Source: Nocardia bhagyanarayanae
GTDB lineage: Bacteria; Actinomycetota; Actinomycetes; Mycobacteriales; Mycobacteriaceae
Direction: 5' to 3'
DNA length: 64,000 bases
NCBI RefSeq assembly: GCF_006716565.1
Contig: NZ_VFPG01000001.1
Coordinates: forward strand, 4,526,001 to 4,590,000
Shown: positions 19,466 through 27,886 of the stretch, piece after piece
Layout: every line of letters begins with the position of its first letter
Position numbering within the stretch: position 1 is the first letter of the stretch
Program-made: the position numbers and the translations under genes
The notes under the pieces: model-generated
What the model was told of the DNA's origin: nothing
What the model saw: the letters and a program-made list of their open reading frames with translations, nothing else
The model's database searches: none

Positions 19466-20487
19466 CCGAAACCCTCTGGTACACCCGCTGCCCCGTGCCC
19501 ACCGCGAGCGGGCTCGCGCACAGTCTCGGCTGGCTCGGGGAGACCGCCGCCGCGGCGGGCCTGGAGTTCGGCGTCCTCCAGGACGCCGGACCCGAACTCG
19601 CGGGCCACCACTTCCAGCACGACCTGTCCGGGCTGGTGCGCGAAGGCGGCAATGTGCCCGCGATCGCGGCGCGCGCCGGCGGCTCGCCCACCCGGCTGAT
19701 CGGCCTGACCTGGATCGATGAGGCGCAGGCCGTTCTCGTCGGACCCGACTCGACCGTCGCCGGTCCGGCCGGGCTGGCCGGTCTGCGGGTCGGCATCCCC
19801 GCCTGGGCCGCCGATCAGCCGCGCAGCTTTCCCCGTGCCATGGCGCTGCACGGCTTCGCCAGCGCCCTGCGACTCGCCGGACTGAGCCTCGCCGATGTCA
19901 CCGTCGTCGAACTCGGTGTCGAACGTGATCCGCAGGTGCGCGCCGCGATTCAGGCCGAGCGGCGCGGTACCACGTGGGGCGTCGAGGAGCTGCTGCGCGG
20001 CGAGGTGGACGCCATCTACGTCAAGGGCGCGAGGGCGCAAGAGGTCGCACGAGAGCACGGATTGCGCGTCGCGGTGGACCTGGACGCCACCGAGAGCAAG
20101 CGGCTGCGTGTCAACAACGGCACTCCTCGGCCCATCACGGTGCACGCGGACCTGCTCGAGTCGCGCCCCGAGGTGGTCGTCGGATTCCTGGCGCAGAGCC
20201 TGCGCGCTGCCGAGTGGGCCAAGGACAACTTGGACGGCGTCCGCGCGGTACTGCAGCGAGAAACGCTGTCCGGACCCGACGGGGTCGTCGCGGCCTACGG
20301 CGCCGACTTCCACAAGGACCTGCACCCGTCGCTGTCGGACGAACGCGTCGAATTGCTCGGTATCCAAAAGCAGTTCCTCTACACCCACGGATTCCTCGCC
20401 GCCGATTTCGACCTCGAGTCGTGGGTGGCCAGGGAGCCGTTGCAGCGGGCACGCGAGCTCGTCGCCGCCGAGCGGGCGGCCGCATGA
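19462..20487 (+). CDS. DszB-like sulfinate desulfinase
   Basis: This 341-residue protein resembles the 2'-hydroxybiphenyl-2-sulfinate desulfinase DszB, which hydrolyses a C-S bond in a sulfinate to release sulfite. Cys10 in Y-T-R-C-P-V-P, His50 in G-H-H-F and Arg60 in R-E-G-G-N-V-P correspond to Cys27, His60 and Arg70 of DszB, with the same ten-residue His-Arg spacing. Like DszB it uses a periplasmic-binding-protein fold (L-R-V-G-I-P-A-W, L-G-V-E-R-D-P). No signal peptide is present, so it acts in the cytoplasm. It overlaps both neighbours by 4 bases. No desulfurisation plasmid features are visible, so the natural substrate need not be a dibenzothiophene product. Confidence 0.75.
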   Translation: MTETLWYTRCPVPTASGLAHSLGWLGETAAAAGLEFGVLQDAGPELAGHHFQHDLSGLVREGGNVPAIAARAGGSPTRLIGLTWIDEAQAVLVGPDSTVAGPAGLAGLRVGIPAWAADQPRSFPRAMALHGFASALRLAGLSLADVTVVELGVERDPQVRAAIQAERRGTTWGVEELLRGEVDAIYVKGARAQEVAREHGLRVAVDLDATESKRLRVNNGTPRPITVHADLLESRPEVVVGFLAQSLRAAEWAKDNLDGVRAVLQRETLSGPDGVVAAYGADFHKDLHPSLSDERVELLGIQKQFLYTHGFLAADFDLESWVAREPLQRARELVAAERAAA

Positions 20488-21584
20488 CCGAGTTCCTGTG
20501 GCGGCTGCCGACCCGCGGCGACGGCCGGCGCGCGCTGCCCGAACTGCGCAATCGCGGCGGCTTCGCCGGTCCGCCGCCGTCCACCCCCGCGACCGACGTG
20601 CGGCCCGGCCGCTACGGCCCGTTCGACGACCTGGCCCAGATCGTGCACGCCGCCGAACTCGCCGGACTGGACGGGGTGCTCGCGCCCTACGATCCGCTCG
20701 GCGAGGAGTCCTGGATCGTCGCGGCGGGCGCGTTGCGCGCCACCAGGTACGCCACGGTCGTCGTCGAATTCCAGCCGGCCTTCGGCACTCCCGTCTACGC
20801 CGCGAAGATGTCGGCGACGCTGCAACGCCTTTCGCGCGGCAGGCTCGCGTGGCGGATCGCCGTGGACACCGACGCGGCCGATGCCACGGCGCGGGGTGAC
20901 GGCGTGACCGGCGACGAGCGGTACGCCCGAGCGGCGGAGTTCCTGACCGTGGCACGCGGCGCCTGGAACGAGAACACGGTGCCGGGCGCCGGATTCGCGG
21001 GCACCGGATTCGAGTTCGACGGCGCGTACTACGACGTGATCGACGGCGGATTCCGCGGCATCCTGTCCGGCCTGCCGTTCCCGGCGGTTCACCTGTCCGG
21101 CACCTCCGCGGCGGCGCTGGAGCTCTCGGCCCGCCACGGCGACGTGCACGTTTTCGCGGAAACGCCCGACGGTCCCGCCACCGCGATCGCGGACCTGCGC
21201 GCCCGCGCGGCGGCCGCGGGCCGGAGGGTGCGGATCGGCGTGGAGATTCCGGTGATCGCCAGGGAGTCCGAGGACGAGGCGTGGGCCAGGGTGCGGCGGC
21301 AATGGGCCGAGACCGGCCGTGCCGCCGACGAGGCGACGGCGCTGAACCTCGGCGACGGACGGTGGGCGGGCTTCGGCGCGTTCGGTTATCCGCAGCCGAT
21401 CGGCCTCGTCGGCAGCTACGAACAGGTGGCACGGCAGCTGTCCACCTACATCGCCGTCGGCGTGGACACCGTCGTGCTCGCCGGGCACCCGCACATCGAG
21501 GAACTGCACCGCGCGGGCGAGCACTTGCTGCACCTCGCCGATCCGGCCGGACGCACGCTCGCCGCCCAGGAGGTCACGGCATGA
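20484..21584 (+). CDS. LLM-class flavin-dependent monooxygenase 1
   Basis: This 366-residue member of the bacterial luciferase-like/alkanesulfonate monooxygenase family has the TIM-barrel pattern of SsuD relatives: E-F-Q-P-A-F-G-T-P-V-Y-A-A-K-M-S-A-T-L-Q and the C-terminal I-G-L-V-G-S-Y-E-Q-V-A-R and D-T-V-V-L-A-G-H-P-H. It should use reduced FMN and oxygen to cleave or oxidise a C-S compound. The nitrogen/phosphate-binding stretch differs from its neighbour (R-I-A-V-D-T-D against N-I-I-S-G-G-G), suggesting a different substrate or step. No flavin reductase gene is in the cluster. Confidence 0.82.
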   Translation: MTEFLWRLPTRGDGRRALPELRNRGGFAGPPPSTPATDVRPGRYGPFDDLAQIVHAAELAGLDGVLAPYDPLGEESWIVAAGALRATRYATVVVEFQPAFGTPVYAAKMSATLQRLSRGRLAWRIAVDTDAADATARGDGVTGDERYARAAEFLTVARGAWNENTVPGAGFAGTGFEFDGAYYDVIDGGFRGILSGLPFPAVHLSGTSAAALELSARHGDVHVFAETPDGPATAIADLRARAAAAGRRVRIGVEIPVIARESEDEAWARVRRQWAETGRAADEATALNLGDGRWAGFGAFGYPQPIGLVGSYEQVARQLSTYIAVGVDTVVLAGHPHIEELHRAGEHLLHLADPAGRTLAAQEVTA

Positions 21585-22750
21585 CCATCGATGTCTATTG
21601 GCGCATCGGCATGGAAGGCGATCATGCCTCCTTGCGCACACCACGCCGCTACAACCGCGGCCACGCCAACGGTTACGGCCCGGGCAATATCGCCCCTGCC
21701 GTGCGCCACGGCGAACTCGACGACTACGGCTACATCGACCACATGGCCGCGGTGGCCCGCGCTTCGGAATCGGCGGGCTTCCTCGGCGGGCTGCTGCCCT
21801 CGTTCCCGGTGACCGACGATCCGTGGGCGGTGTCGGCGGCGCTGGCCCGTGAGACCACCACCTACCGGTTCATGGTGGCTTTCCAGCCCGGCTTCCTGCA
21901 TCCGGTGCAGGCGGCCAGGATGTCGGCGAGCCTGCAACGAGCCACCGGCGGGCGACTGGTCTACAACATCATCAGTGGCGGTGGCGGTCCCGCTCAGCTG
22001 TGGTGGGGTGACAAGGTCGCCCACGACGATCGCTACGCGCGCACCAGCGAATTCCTCGACGTGTTGCGCGGAGTGTGGGACGGCGAGCCCTACGACCACG
22101 ACGGCCGGTTCTTCCGCACGGCGGGTGCGGCGCTGCCGCCCGGTCTGGCCGGGCAGCCGTTCCCCGAGGTCTACTTCTCCGGATCCTCCGGCGCCGCGGT
22201 GCAGGCCGCGGGCCGTCACGCCGATTACTACCTGTCCTGGCTCGAGCCCTTCGCGGACTTGCGGGCCAAGTTCGAAGGCGTCCGTGCGCATGCCGAAAAG
22301 CTCGGGCGGGTACCGAAATTCGCGGTCCGCATCGATATCGTCGCCCGGAACACCGAGGAGGCGGCCTGGGCCGAGATCGAGCGGGGCTGGGCATTCGTCG
22401 ACCGCGCGGCGGCAGATCGGGCGGCGCAGGGCGACTCGGTCGGCGCGGCCCGGATCGCCGGCTGGGTGCCCGAAACCATCACCGGCTACCGCGATCTGGA
22501 GGTGCAGCCGAACGTGTGGTGCGGCTTCAGCCTGATCCGGGGCGGTCCCGCGTTCGGTCTGGTCGGCAGCTACGAGCAGGTGGCCGAGCGCCTCGACCAG
22601 CTCGTCGAGCTCGGCGTCGACGCCTTCATCCTCGCGGGCAACCCGCATCTCGAAGAGGCCTACCGGGTCGGCGAGGAGGTGCTGCCGCGGTTCGGCCGTT
22701 CCCGGCTCACCGCACCCGCCCCGGCCGCCTCGCTCACCGTCGTCCGATAA
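21581..22750 (+). CDS. LLM-class flavin-dependent monooxygenase 2 (SsuD-like)
   Basis: This 389-residue alkanesulfonate monooxygenase-type enzyme contains V-A-F-Q-P-G-F-L-H-P-V-Q-A-A-R-M, L-V-Y-N-I-I-S-G-G-G-G and F-G-L-V-G-S-Y-E-Q-V-A-E-R, close to the SsuD pattern. It probably converts a sulfonate or related substrate to sulfite and an aldehyde or ketone with FMNH2 and O2. Its start overlaps the stop of monooxygenase 1 (ATGA). Having two different LLM enzymes with a desulfinase suggests successive oxidation of one molecule. Confidence 0.85.
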   Translation: MTIDVYWRIGMEGDHASLRTPRRYNRGHANGYGPGNIAPAVRHGELDDYGYIDHMAAVARASESAGFLGGLLPSFPVTDDPWAVSAALARETTTYRFMVAFQPGFLHPVQAARMSASLQRATGGRLVYNIISGGGGPAQLWWGDKVAHDDRYARTSEFLDVLRGVWDGEPYDHDGRFFRTAGAALPPGLAGQPFPEVYFSGSSGAAVQAAGRHADYYLSWLEPFADLRAKFEGVRAHAEKLGRVPKFAVRIDIVARNTEEAAWAEIERGWAFVDRAAADRAAQGDSVGAARIAGWVPETITGYRDLEVQPNVWCGFSLIRGGPAFGLVGSYEQVAERLDQLVELGVDAFILAGNPHLEEAYRVGEEVLPRFGRSRLTAPAPAASLTVVR

Positions 22751-22763
22751 CACAGGAGAAACC

Positions 22764-23471
22764 ATGACCACCACCGAGACTCGGCTGTCCGAGACCGTCA
22801 CCGAGTTCGTCGCCGCCGCGACCAGGGACGCCGAGAAGGCGTTCCGCGTCTTCCGCGAGACCGGCACCGTCACCGGCAACGGCACCGTCAACTTCGTGGA
22901 GCGGGTGCCGGGCGAGGAGATCGCCGTCGCGCTCAACGAACCCGGCCCCTGGGCCGACGACCGCGCCGTCGCGCCGGTCGTGGCCACTTTCGACGGCGAG
23001 GTGCTCAGCGGCACCGGATCCGCGGGATTTGTCACCGGCTACGCGAAGGTCTTCCGCGAGCACCCGGAGATCACGTCCGTGGTGCACATCCACACCCCGT
23101 GGCTCGGCGGCTGGGCCCAGACCCACCGCACACTGCCGATCCGCTACGCGGCCTCGCAGCGGCTGACCCTCTCGCGCGAGATCCCGCCGCACATCGACCG
23201 GAGCATCGGCGCGGGCGAGTTCATCCTGCGACGTCTCGTCGACGACCCGCACCTGGTCGCGATCTTCGAGGCCAACGGCGGCGCCAATGTCATCGGCCGC
23301 GCCGGTCTGCTCGAGCTGGCCAAGTTCGTCGTGCTGCTGGAGGAGGGCGCGCAGTACCAGGCGATCGCCGAAACGCTCGGCGGCTCCGTCGAATTCGATC
23401 CGTCCAATCTCGCCGTGCAGTGGGGTCGCAGCGGACTGGCCGACGAGGCCCGCCGCCGCGGCCTGATCTGA
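22764..23471 (+). CDS. Class II aldolase/adducin-family protein
   Basis: This 235-residue protein has the class II aldolase head fold with metal-binding H-I-H-T-P-W-L near residue 113 and G-G-A-N-V-I-G-R further on. Relatives include fuculose-phosphate aldolase and several decarboxylases and dehydratases. The usual N-terminal G-N-x-S phosphate motif is not obvious, so sugar phosphate may not be the substrate. Placed after two monooxygenases, it could process the carbon skeleton left after desulfonation. Exact reaction unknown. Confidence 0.7.
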   Translation: MTTTETRLSETVTEFVAAATRDAEKAFRVFRETGTVTGNGTVNFVERVPGEEIAVALNEPGPWADDRAVAPVVATFDGEVLSGTGSAGFVTGYAKVFREHPEITSVVHIHTPWLGGWAQTHRTLPIRYAASQRLTLSREIPPHIDRSIGAGEFILRRLVDDPHLVAIFEANGGANVIGRAGLLELAKFVVLLEEGAQYQAIAETLGGSVEFDPSNLAVQWGRSGLADEARRRGLI

Positions 23472-23495
23472 CCGTCCCCGACCAGGAGTACTCCA

Positions 23496-24440
23496 GTGAC
23501 CATTCGTGTCGGCTACTTTCCGCACAACAATTCCCTGTTCGTGCTGCGGCACCGCGGCATACTCGAACGTCGCGTGCCCGAGGTGGAATGGGTGGACCTG
23601 CGCGACCTGCCGCAGCCCGAGCGCGTCGACCCGAAGACCGGGCTGCCGTCGCTGCACTCGGACTGGCTCTTCACCGAGGGCGGCTACGACTTCATCGGCA
23701 CCGGCTTCACCCCGCCCGTCACCGGGCTCGCCAACGGGCGCGACCTCGTCTACGTCGGTATCTCGGGTCCGCGCGTGGAGAACGGCAGGCTGGTGACCAA
23801 GGCGGACAGCGGCATTCGCACGCCCACCGATCTGAAGGGCAAACGCGTCGGTATAGCGCACGGCTCCTGGCAGACCACTCTGCTGCTGTTCGCGCTGGAT
23901 CGAGCGGGCCTGCGCTGGTCGGATGTCGAGCCGATCGATACCGACGTCCGCGACGGCGGAACCGCGCTGCTCGACGGCTCACTCGACGCCTGGGTGGGCG
24001 CGTATCCCGGTCTCACCGCCGTGGAGGCCGCCACCGAACTGCATACGCTGATCGACACCGAACCGCTGTTCAGCCACCCCTCGCTGTGGTTCACCCGCCG
24101 CGACTTCGCCGAGAACAACCGGGCCGCACTGGAATCCATCGTCGCGGCACTCCAGGAATCGGACGCGTGGATCACCGCCAACCCGCGCGCGGCGGCGCAG
24201 TACTTCGTCGACGACGCGGTCGCCCGCGGCGGGTCCGCCGACCTCGACGCGTGGGAGGCCGCGCTGCGCGGCAGGCCGTTCGGGGTACGGCCGGTCACCG
24301 ACGCGTTCCTCGACGAACAGCAGCGCGCGGCCGACCTGCTCGCGGCCAACGGGCTGCTGCCGCGCACGGTGCGGGTGCGCGACGCCGTGCTGCCGTGGAT
24401 CGGGGAGGTCGTCGCCGGGACCGCGGCCGCCGCGGTCTGA
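23496..24440 (+). CDS. Binding-protein-fold protein without signal peptide
   Basis: This 314-residue protein resembles SsuA/NMT1-type substrate-binding proteins (R-V-G-Y-F-P-H-N-N at the N-terminus, G-K-R-V-G-I-A-H-G-S-W-Q-T-T, L-D-G-S-L-D-A-W-V-G-A-Y). It starts directly with the first beta strand and has neither signal peptide nor lipobox. The GTG start has AGGAG at proper spacing, and the frame gives no better upstream start. Because DszB also has this fold, the protein may be a second enzyme, such as a desulfinase-like hydrolase, and not a transporter part. No catalytic cysteine equivalent to DszB Cys27 is evident near the N-terminus. Confidence 0.65.
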   Translation: MTIRVGYFPHNNSLFVLRHRGILERRVPEVEWVDLRDLPQPERVDPKTGLPSLHSDWLFTEGGYDFIGTGFTPPVTGLANGRDLVYVGISGPRVENGRLVTKADSGIRTPTDLKGKRVGIAHGSWQTTLLLFALDRAGLRWSDVEPIDTDVRDGGTALLDGSLDAWVGAYPGLTAVEAATELHTLIDTEPLFSHPSLWFTRRDFAENNRAALESIVAALQESDAWITANPRAAAQYFVDDAVARGGSADLDAWEAALRGRPFGVRPVTDAFLDEQQRAADLLAANGLLPRTVRVRDAVLPWIGEVVAGTAAAAV

Positions 24441-24528
24441 ATTGTCGCGGTCGATCGGCCCCGAGGACGGGTCTTCGAGCCGATCGCCGCCGACCGGCGG
24501 GCTGGAGCGCGGGTCGAACGTGCGGCGG

Positions 24529-25155
24529 ATGTGGTGGACTGGAGCGGTGCTGGAGGACCGGGATCGGGTGGCGACGGGCGTGCGGGAACGGTTGCGCGGG
24601 GTGGCCGACGCGCTCGGCTCCCGCGGGCTGGTGCTGCTCTGCGGTTTTCCCGCCTCCGGGAAGTCGACGGCCGCGGCGTATGTGCGCGAGCTGACCGGCG
24701 CCGTCGTGCTGGACAAGGATCGCTTCGTGCCGCGTCTGGAGGAAGCGGTGATCGAGGCGTTGACCGGCGATCGCAACGACCGCGATTCCGACGTCTATCG
24801 CGCGCTGATCGCCCCCGGCCTGTACGAAGGACTCATCCGTACGGGATTGACCGTCGCCGCCGCGGCACCGGTCGTGCTCGACGCGCCGTTCCTGTCCACC
24901 ATCCGGGCCGCGCACGCCGCGGGGCGCACGCTGGGCGAGCACATGCGCACCTACCCGGAGTCGGCGCCGTCGATCCCGATCGTCACGGTCTGGCTGGATA
25001 CGCCCGCCGAGCGGATCCGGGCCCGGATGGTCGCGCGCGGCGCCGATCGTGACGCGTCCAAGCTCGCCGAGTGGGAGGTCTATCGGTCCTCGGTGCTCGA
25101 GTCCGGGACACGCGAGAAGGCTTACGACGCGTGCGATCTGATCGTTCCCAGCTGA
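24529..25155 (+). CDS. P-loop kinase-like ATPase
   Basis: This protein of about 208 residues has Walker A G-F-P-A-S-G-K-S-T at residues 39-47, a V-L-D-K-D-R strand after it, and a lid-like arginine segment (P-A-E-R-I-R-A-R-M). It matches the zeta-toxin/AAA_33 group of small kinases that phosphorylate small molecules or RNA. The substrate is unknown. The start is uncertain: the frame is open from TTG 24442, and ATG 24529 or GTG 24547 are both plausible. It follows the organosulfur genes by under 100 bases but has no obvious link to them. Confidence 0.65.
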   Translation: MWWTGAVLEDRDRVATGVRERLRGVADALGSRGLVLLCGFPASGKSTAAAYVRELTGAVVLDKDRFVPRLEEAVIEALTGDRNDRDSDVYRALIAPGLYEGLIRTGLTVAAAAPVVLDAPFLSTIRAAHAAGRTLGEHMRTYPESAPSIPIVTVWLDTPAERIRARMVARGADRDASKLAEWEVYRSSVLESGTREKAYDACDLIVPS

Positions 25156-25189
25156 GCGTCGGGCCGCCGAGGCTTTCCGGATATGTCGC

Positions 25190-25609
25190 TCAGTGGAAGC
25201 GAGAACGTGTGGGCAGCAGTTCCGCGACGAGTTCCTCGACACGCCTACGAATTTCGTCCCGGATGGGCCGCACGGCCTCCACGCCCATGCCCGCCGGGTC
25301 GTCGAGAATCCAGTCGCGGTAGCTCACGCCGGGGAACACCGGGCAGGTGTCGCCGCAGCCCATGGTGACGACCACGGTCGAGGTCTCCACCGCGTCGAAC
25401 GTGAGTATCTTCGGCCGCTGGTCGGAGATGTCGATGCCGAGCTCGGCCATCGCCTCGACGGCGGCGGGGTTGATCGATTCGGCGGGCGCGCTGCCCGCGG
25501 AGCGGACCTCGATGTCGGCACCGGCCAGGTGCGTCAAGAATCCGGCCGCCATCTGGGAGCGTCCGGCGTTGTGCACGCAGACGAACAGGACGCTGGGCTT
25601 GGCAACCAT
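25190..25609 (-). CDS. arsC: Arsenate reductase, low-molecular-weight phosphatase type
   Basis: This 139-residue ArsC reduces arsenate to arsenite. The phosphatase loop C-V-H-N-A-G-R-S starts at Cys11, and the redox pair Cys85 and Cys89 sits in G-C-G-D-T-C-P. This is the thioredoxin- or mycothiol-linked class, not the glutaredoxin class. It is the last gene of an arsR-acr3-arsC operon, 33 bases after acr3. Confidence 0.92.
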   Translation of the reverse strand: MVAKPSVLFVCVHNAGRSQMAAGFLTHLAGADIEVRSAGSAPAESINPAAVEAMAELGIDISDQRPKILTFDAVETSTVVVTMGCGDTCPVFPGVSYRDWILDDPAGMGVEAVRPIRDEIRRRVEELVAELLPTRSRFH

Positions 25610-25642
25610 GGGGGAGTGGGCCTTTCGTTTCGATGACGCGGT

Positions 25643-26731
25643 TCAGGCGAGCGGGTCGCGCGCCGCGGTGCTGGAAGGGAAGCGGTCGCGCAGTGCCAGC
25701 GACACATAGACGAGGCCGACGAGCACCGGAACCTCGATCAGCGGGCCGACGACCCCCGCGAGGGCCTGCCCGGAGCTCGCGCCGTAGGTGGCGATCGCGA
25801 CGGCGATGGCGAGTTCGAAGTTGTTGCCCGCGGCCGTGAAAGCGAGGGTGGTGGTGCGCTCGTAGCCGAGGCCGAGCACGGCGCCGAGCAGGTAGCCGCC
25901 GCCCCACATGACCGCGAAGTAGGCCAGCAGCGGAATCGCGATGCGCACCACGTCGAGCGGCCGAGCGGTGATCTGCGCGCCTTGCAGAGCGAACAGGATC
26001 ACGATCGTGAACAGCAGTCCGTACAGCGCCCACGGCCCGATCCTCGGCAGCATCGTCGACTCGTAGTAGTCGCGGCCTTTCGCGCGTTCGCCGAGGCGGC
26101 GGGTGAGGTATCCCGCGAGCAGCGGAATGCCGAGGAAGATCAGCACCGATTTCGCGATCTGCCACGGAGACGTCTCGATGGTCGTTCGTTCCAGGCCGAG
26201 CCAGCCCGGCAGCACGGACAGATAGAACCAGCCCAGCGCCGCGAACATGATCACCTGGAACAGCGAGTTCAGCGCGACGAGCACCGCGGCCGCTTCGCGG
26301 TCGCCGCACGCGAGGTCGTTCCAGATGACGACCATCGCGATGCAGCGCGCCAACCCGACGATGATCAAACCGGTCCGATACTCGGGGAGATCCGGAAGCA
26401 GCAGCCACGCGAGGGCGAACATCAACGCCGGGCCGAGTACCCAGTTCAATGCCAGCGAACCGAGCAGCAGCCCGCGGTCGCCGGTGACGCTGTCGAGGCG
26501 GTCGTAGCGCACCTTCGCGAGCACCGGGTACATCATGATCAACAAGCCGATCGCGATCGGCAGCGAGATGCCGTCGACCTGTACGGCGCCCAACGCATCA
26601 CCGAGCCCCGGCAGCATTCGCCCGAGCAGCAGCCCGGCGGCCATCGCGACACCGATCCACACCGGCAGATACCGGTCCAGGGTGGACAGCTTGCCCGCGA
26701 CACCGGCTCGGGTGGCGGTCTCGACGCTCAC
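25643..26731 (-). CDS. acr3: Arsenite efflux permease, ACR3 family
   Basis: This 362-residue membrane protein with about ten hydrophobic segments expels arsenite. Family marks are G-L-A-R-C-I-A-M-V-V-I-W-N-D-L-A with the conserved cysteine in a membrane helix, and A-A-G-N-N-F-E-L-A-I-A-V-A near the end. GTG 26731 is chosen because it overlaps the arsR stop in a GTGA arrangement; the frame is open further upstream, inside arsR. Confidence 0.92.
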   Translation of the reverse strand: MSVETATRAGVAGKLSTLDRYLPVWIGVAMAAGLLLGRMLPGLGDALGAVQVDGISLPIAIGLLIMMYPVLAKVRYDRLDSVTGDRGLLLGSLALNWVLGPALMFALAWLLLPDLPEYRTGLIIVGLARCIAMVVIWNDLACGDREAAAVLVALNSLFQVIMFAALGWFYLSVLPGWLGLERTTIETSPWQIAKSVLIFLGIPLLAGYLTRRLGERAKGRDYYESTMLPRIGPWALYGLLFTIVILFALQGAQITARPLDVVRIAIPLLAYFAVMWGGGYLLGAVLGLGYERTTTLAFTAAGNNFELAIAVAIATYGASSGQALAGVVGPLIEVPVLVGLVYVSLALRDRFPSSTAARDPLA

Positions 26732-27102
26732 GCCAGCACTCCGGTCGCGCCACTCTCGACCAGCAGGACCTGCGAAAGCCGTTGCAGCGCTTCGGGAACC
26801 ACACGGTAGTACACCCACGAGGCGCGGCGTTCGCTGGTGAGCAGCCCCGCCTCGCGCAGCACCTTCAGGTGATGGGAGATCGTCGGCTGGGTCAGATCGA
26901 TGCCTTCGGACAACTCGCAGACGCACGCCTCCTGCCCCGCGCGGGCGGCGATGGCGCTGAGCAACCGCAGCCGAATCGGATCCGACAACGCCTTGAACAC
27001 GCCCGCCAACTCGGCCGCCGCCTGGCCGGACAGCGGCTCGCGAACGATCGGCGCTGCCGAGCAGGGCTGCACCGGCATCAAGGGGAGTTCCGACTTCGAC
27101 AT
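26728..27102 (-). CDS. arsR: ArsR-family arsenic-responsive repressor
   Basis: This 124-residue winged-helix repressor has the metalloid-binding pair in A-C-V-C-E-L at the start of the recognition helix region. A typical DNA-recognition helix follows (T-Q-P-T-I-S-H-H-L-K-V-L). Arsenite binding to those cysteines should release it from DNA. ATG 27102 (M-S-K-S-E-L) fits family length better than the longer open frame. A dyad lies immediately upstream. Confidence 0.88.
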   Translation of the reverse strand: MSKSELPLMPVQPCSAAPIVREPLSGQAAAELAGVFKALSDPIRLRLLSAIAARAGQEACVCELSEGIDLTQPTISHHLKVLREAGLLTSERRASWVYYRVVPEALQRLSQVLLVESGATGVLA

Positions 27103-27107
27103 AGGCC

Positions 27108-27127
27108 TATATTGATGGACATCTATA
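27108..27127. promoter_or_regulatory. Putative ArsR operator
   Basis: GATGGACATC (27114-27123) is a GATG/CATC dyad flanked by TATA-like bases on both sides, just upstream of the arsR start in an otherwise GC-rich area. It is consistent with an autoregulated ars promoter. Confidence 0.45.
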
Positions 27128-27297
27128 CCGATAAGCAAGCAAACAGCTGGTGAACGAGTCGATCGTCGCGCCCGCCATGAGCGCGGGTGCTCATGTGGTC
27201 CAGCCGCCATGGCCGCGCGCATGCCGGACGCCGGTGTTCTCCTCGTGCCGTGCGCTCACGGGTACCGTGAATCGAAAGCCAGGGCGGTGGGGATTCG

Positions 27298-27744
27298 ATG
27301 AGCGGTCTGAAGCGATACGAACGGGTTCTGATCCGGCTGTGGAATCCCCTGATGGCGGCCACGATCAATTGGTTCGGACCGCCCACGTACGCGCTGGTGG
27401 AGACCGTCGGCCGGCGGACCGGGCAGCCCCGTCGCGTGCCGGTGGCCAACGGTTTGGACGGCGATGTCTTCTGGCTGATCGCCGGATTGGGTCACGAGGC
27501 GCAGTACGTGCGCAATATCCGGGCGAATCCCCGGGTCCGAGTCCGCGCTCGGCCCGCCAAGCTGCGCGACGGTGTGCGGCTGCGGTGGCGGACCGGCACC
27601 GCGACCTTCCTCGACGATGACGACGCGGCCGCCCGCCACCGTCGGCTGGGCCGGGGACGGCCGTTCTACCGGCTCGACGGAATCCTGCTCCGGCGACTCG
27701 CCCGCGGCGGGCCGATGCTCACGATCCGCATAGATCTGGACTAG
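27298..27744 (+). CDS. Deazaflavin (F420)-dependent nitroreductase-family protein
   Basis: This 148-residue split-barrel protein is of the Ddn/DUF385 type: an N-terminal helix, then L-V-E-T-V-G-R-R-T-G-Q-P-R-R-V-P-V-A, Y-V-R-N-I-R-A-N-P-R-V-R-V and W-R-T-G-T-A. Relatives reduce quinones or nitro compounds with F420H2. It is a single gene between ars and mod operons. Confidence 0.82.
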   Translation: MSGLKRYERVLIRLWNPLMAATINWFGPPTYALVETVGRRTGQPRRVPVANGLDGDVFWLIAGLGHEAQYVRNIRANPRVRVRARPAKLRDGVRLRWRTGTATFLDDDDAAARHRRLGRGRPFYRLDGILLRRLARGGPMLTIRIDLD

Positions 27745-27886
27745 CTCGACGCGGCCGATCGTCAGCGCCCGCGCCCGCAGAGATCGACTTGGATAGATCG
27801 GACCCGTTCGCATTCGACCGCCGCCCACGGTCACGGCTCGGGCTACGGGCGAAGTTCGGCGTCCGAGGCGGCGACCATCACGCGGG

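Noticed and set aside
19462..20487. Annotation as an ABC binding protein
   Set aside because: It has no signal peptide or lipobox, overlaps the ATPase and monooxygenase genes, and has Cys, His and Arg at DszB-like positions.
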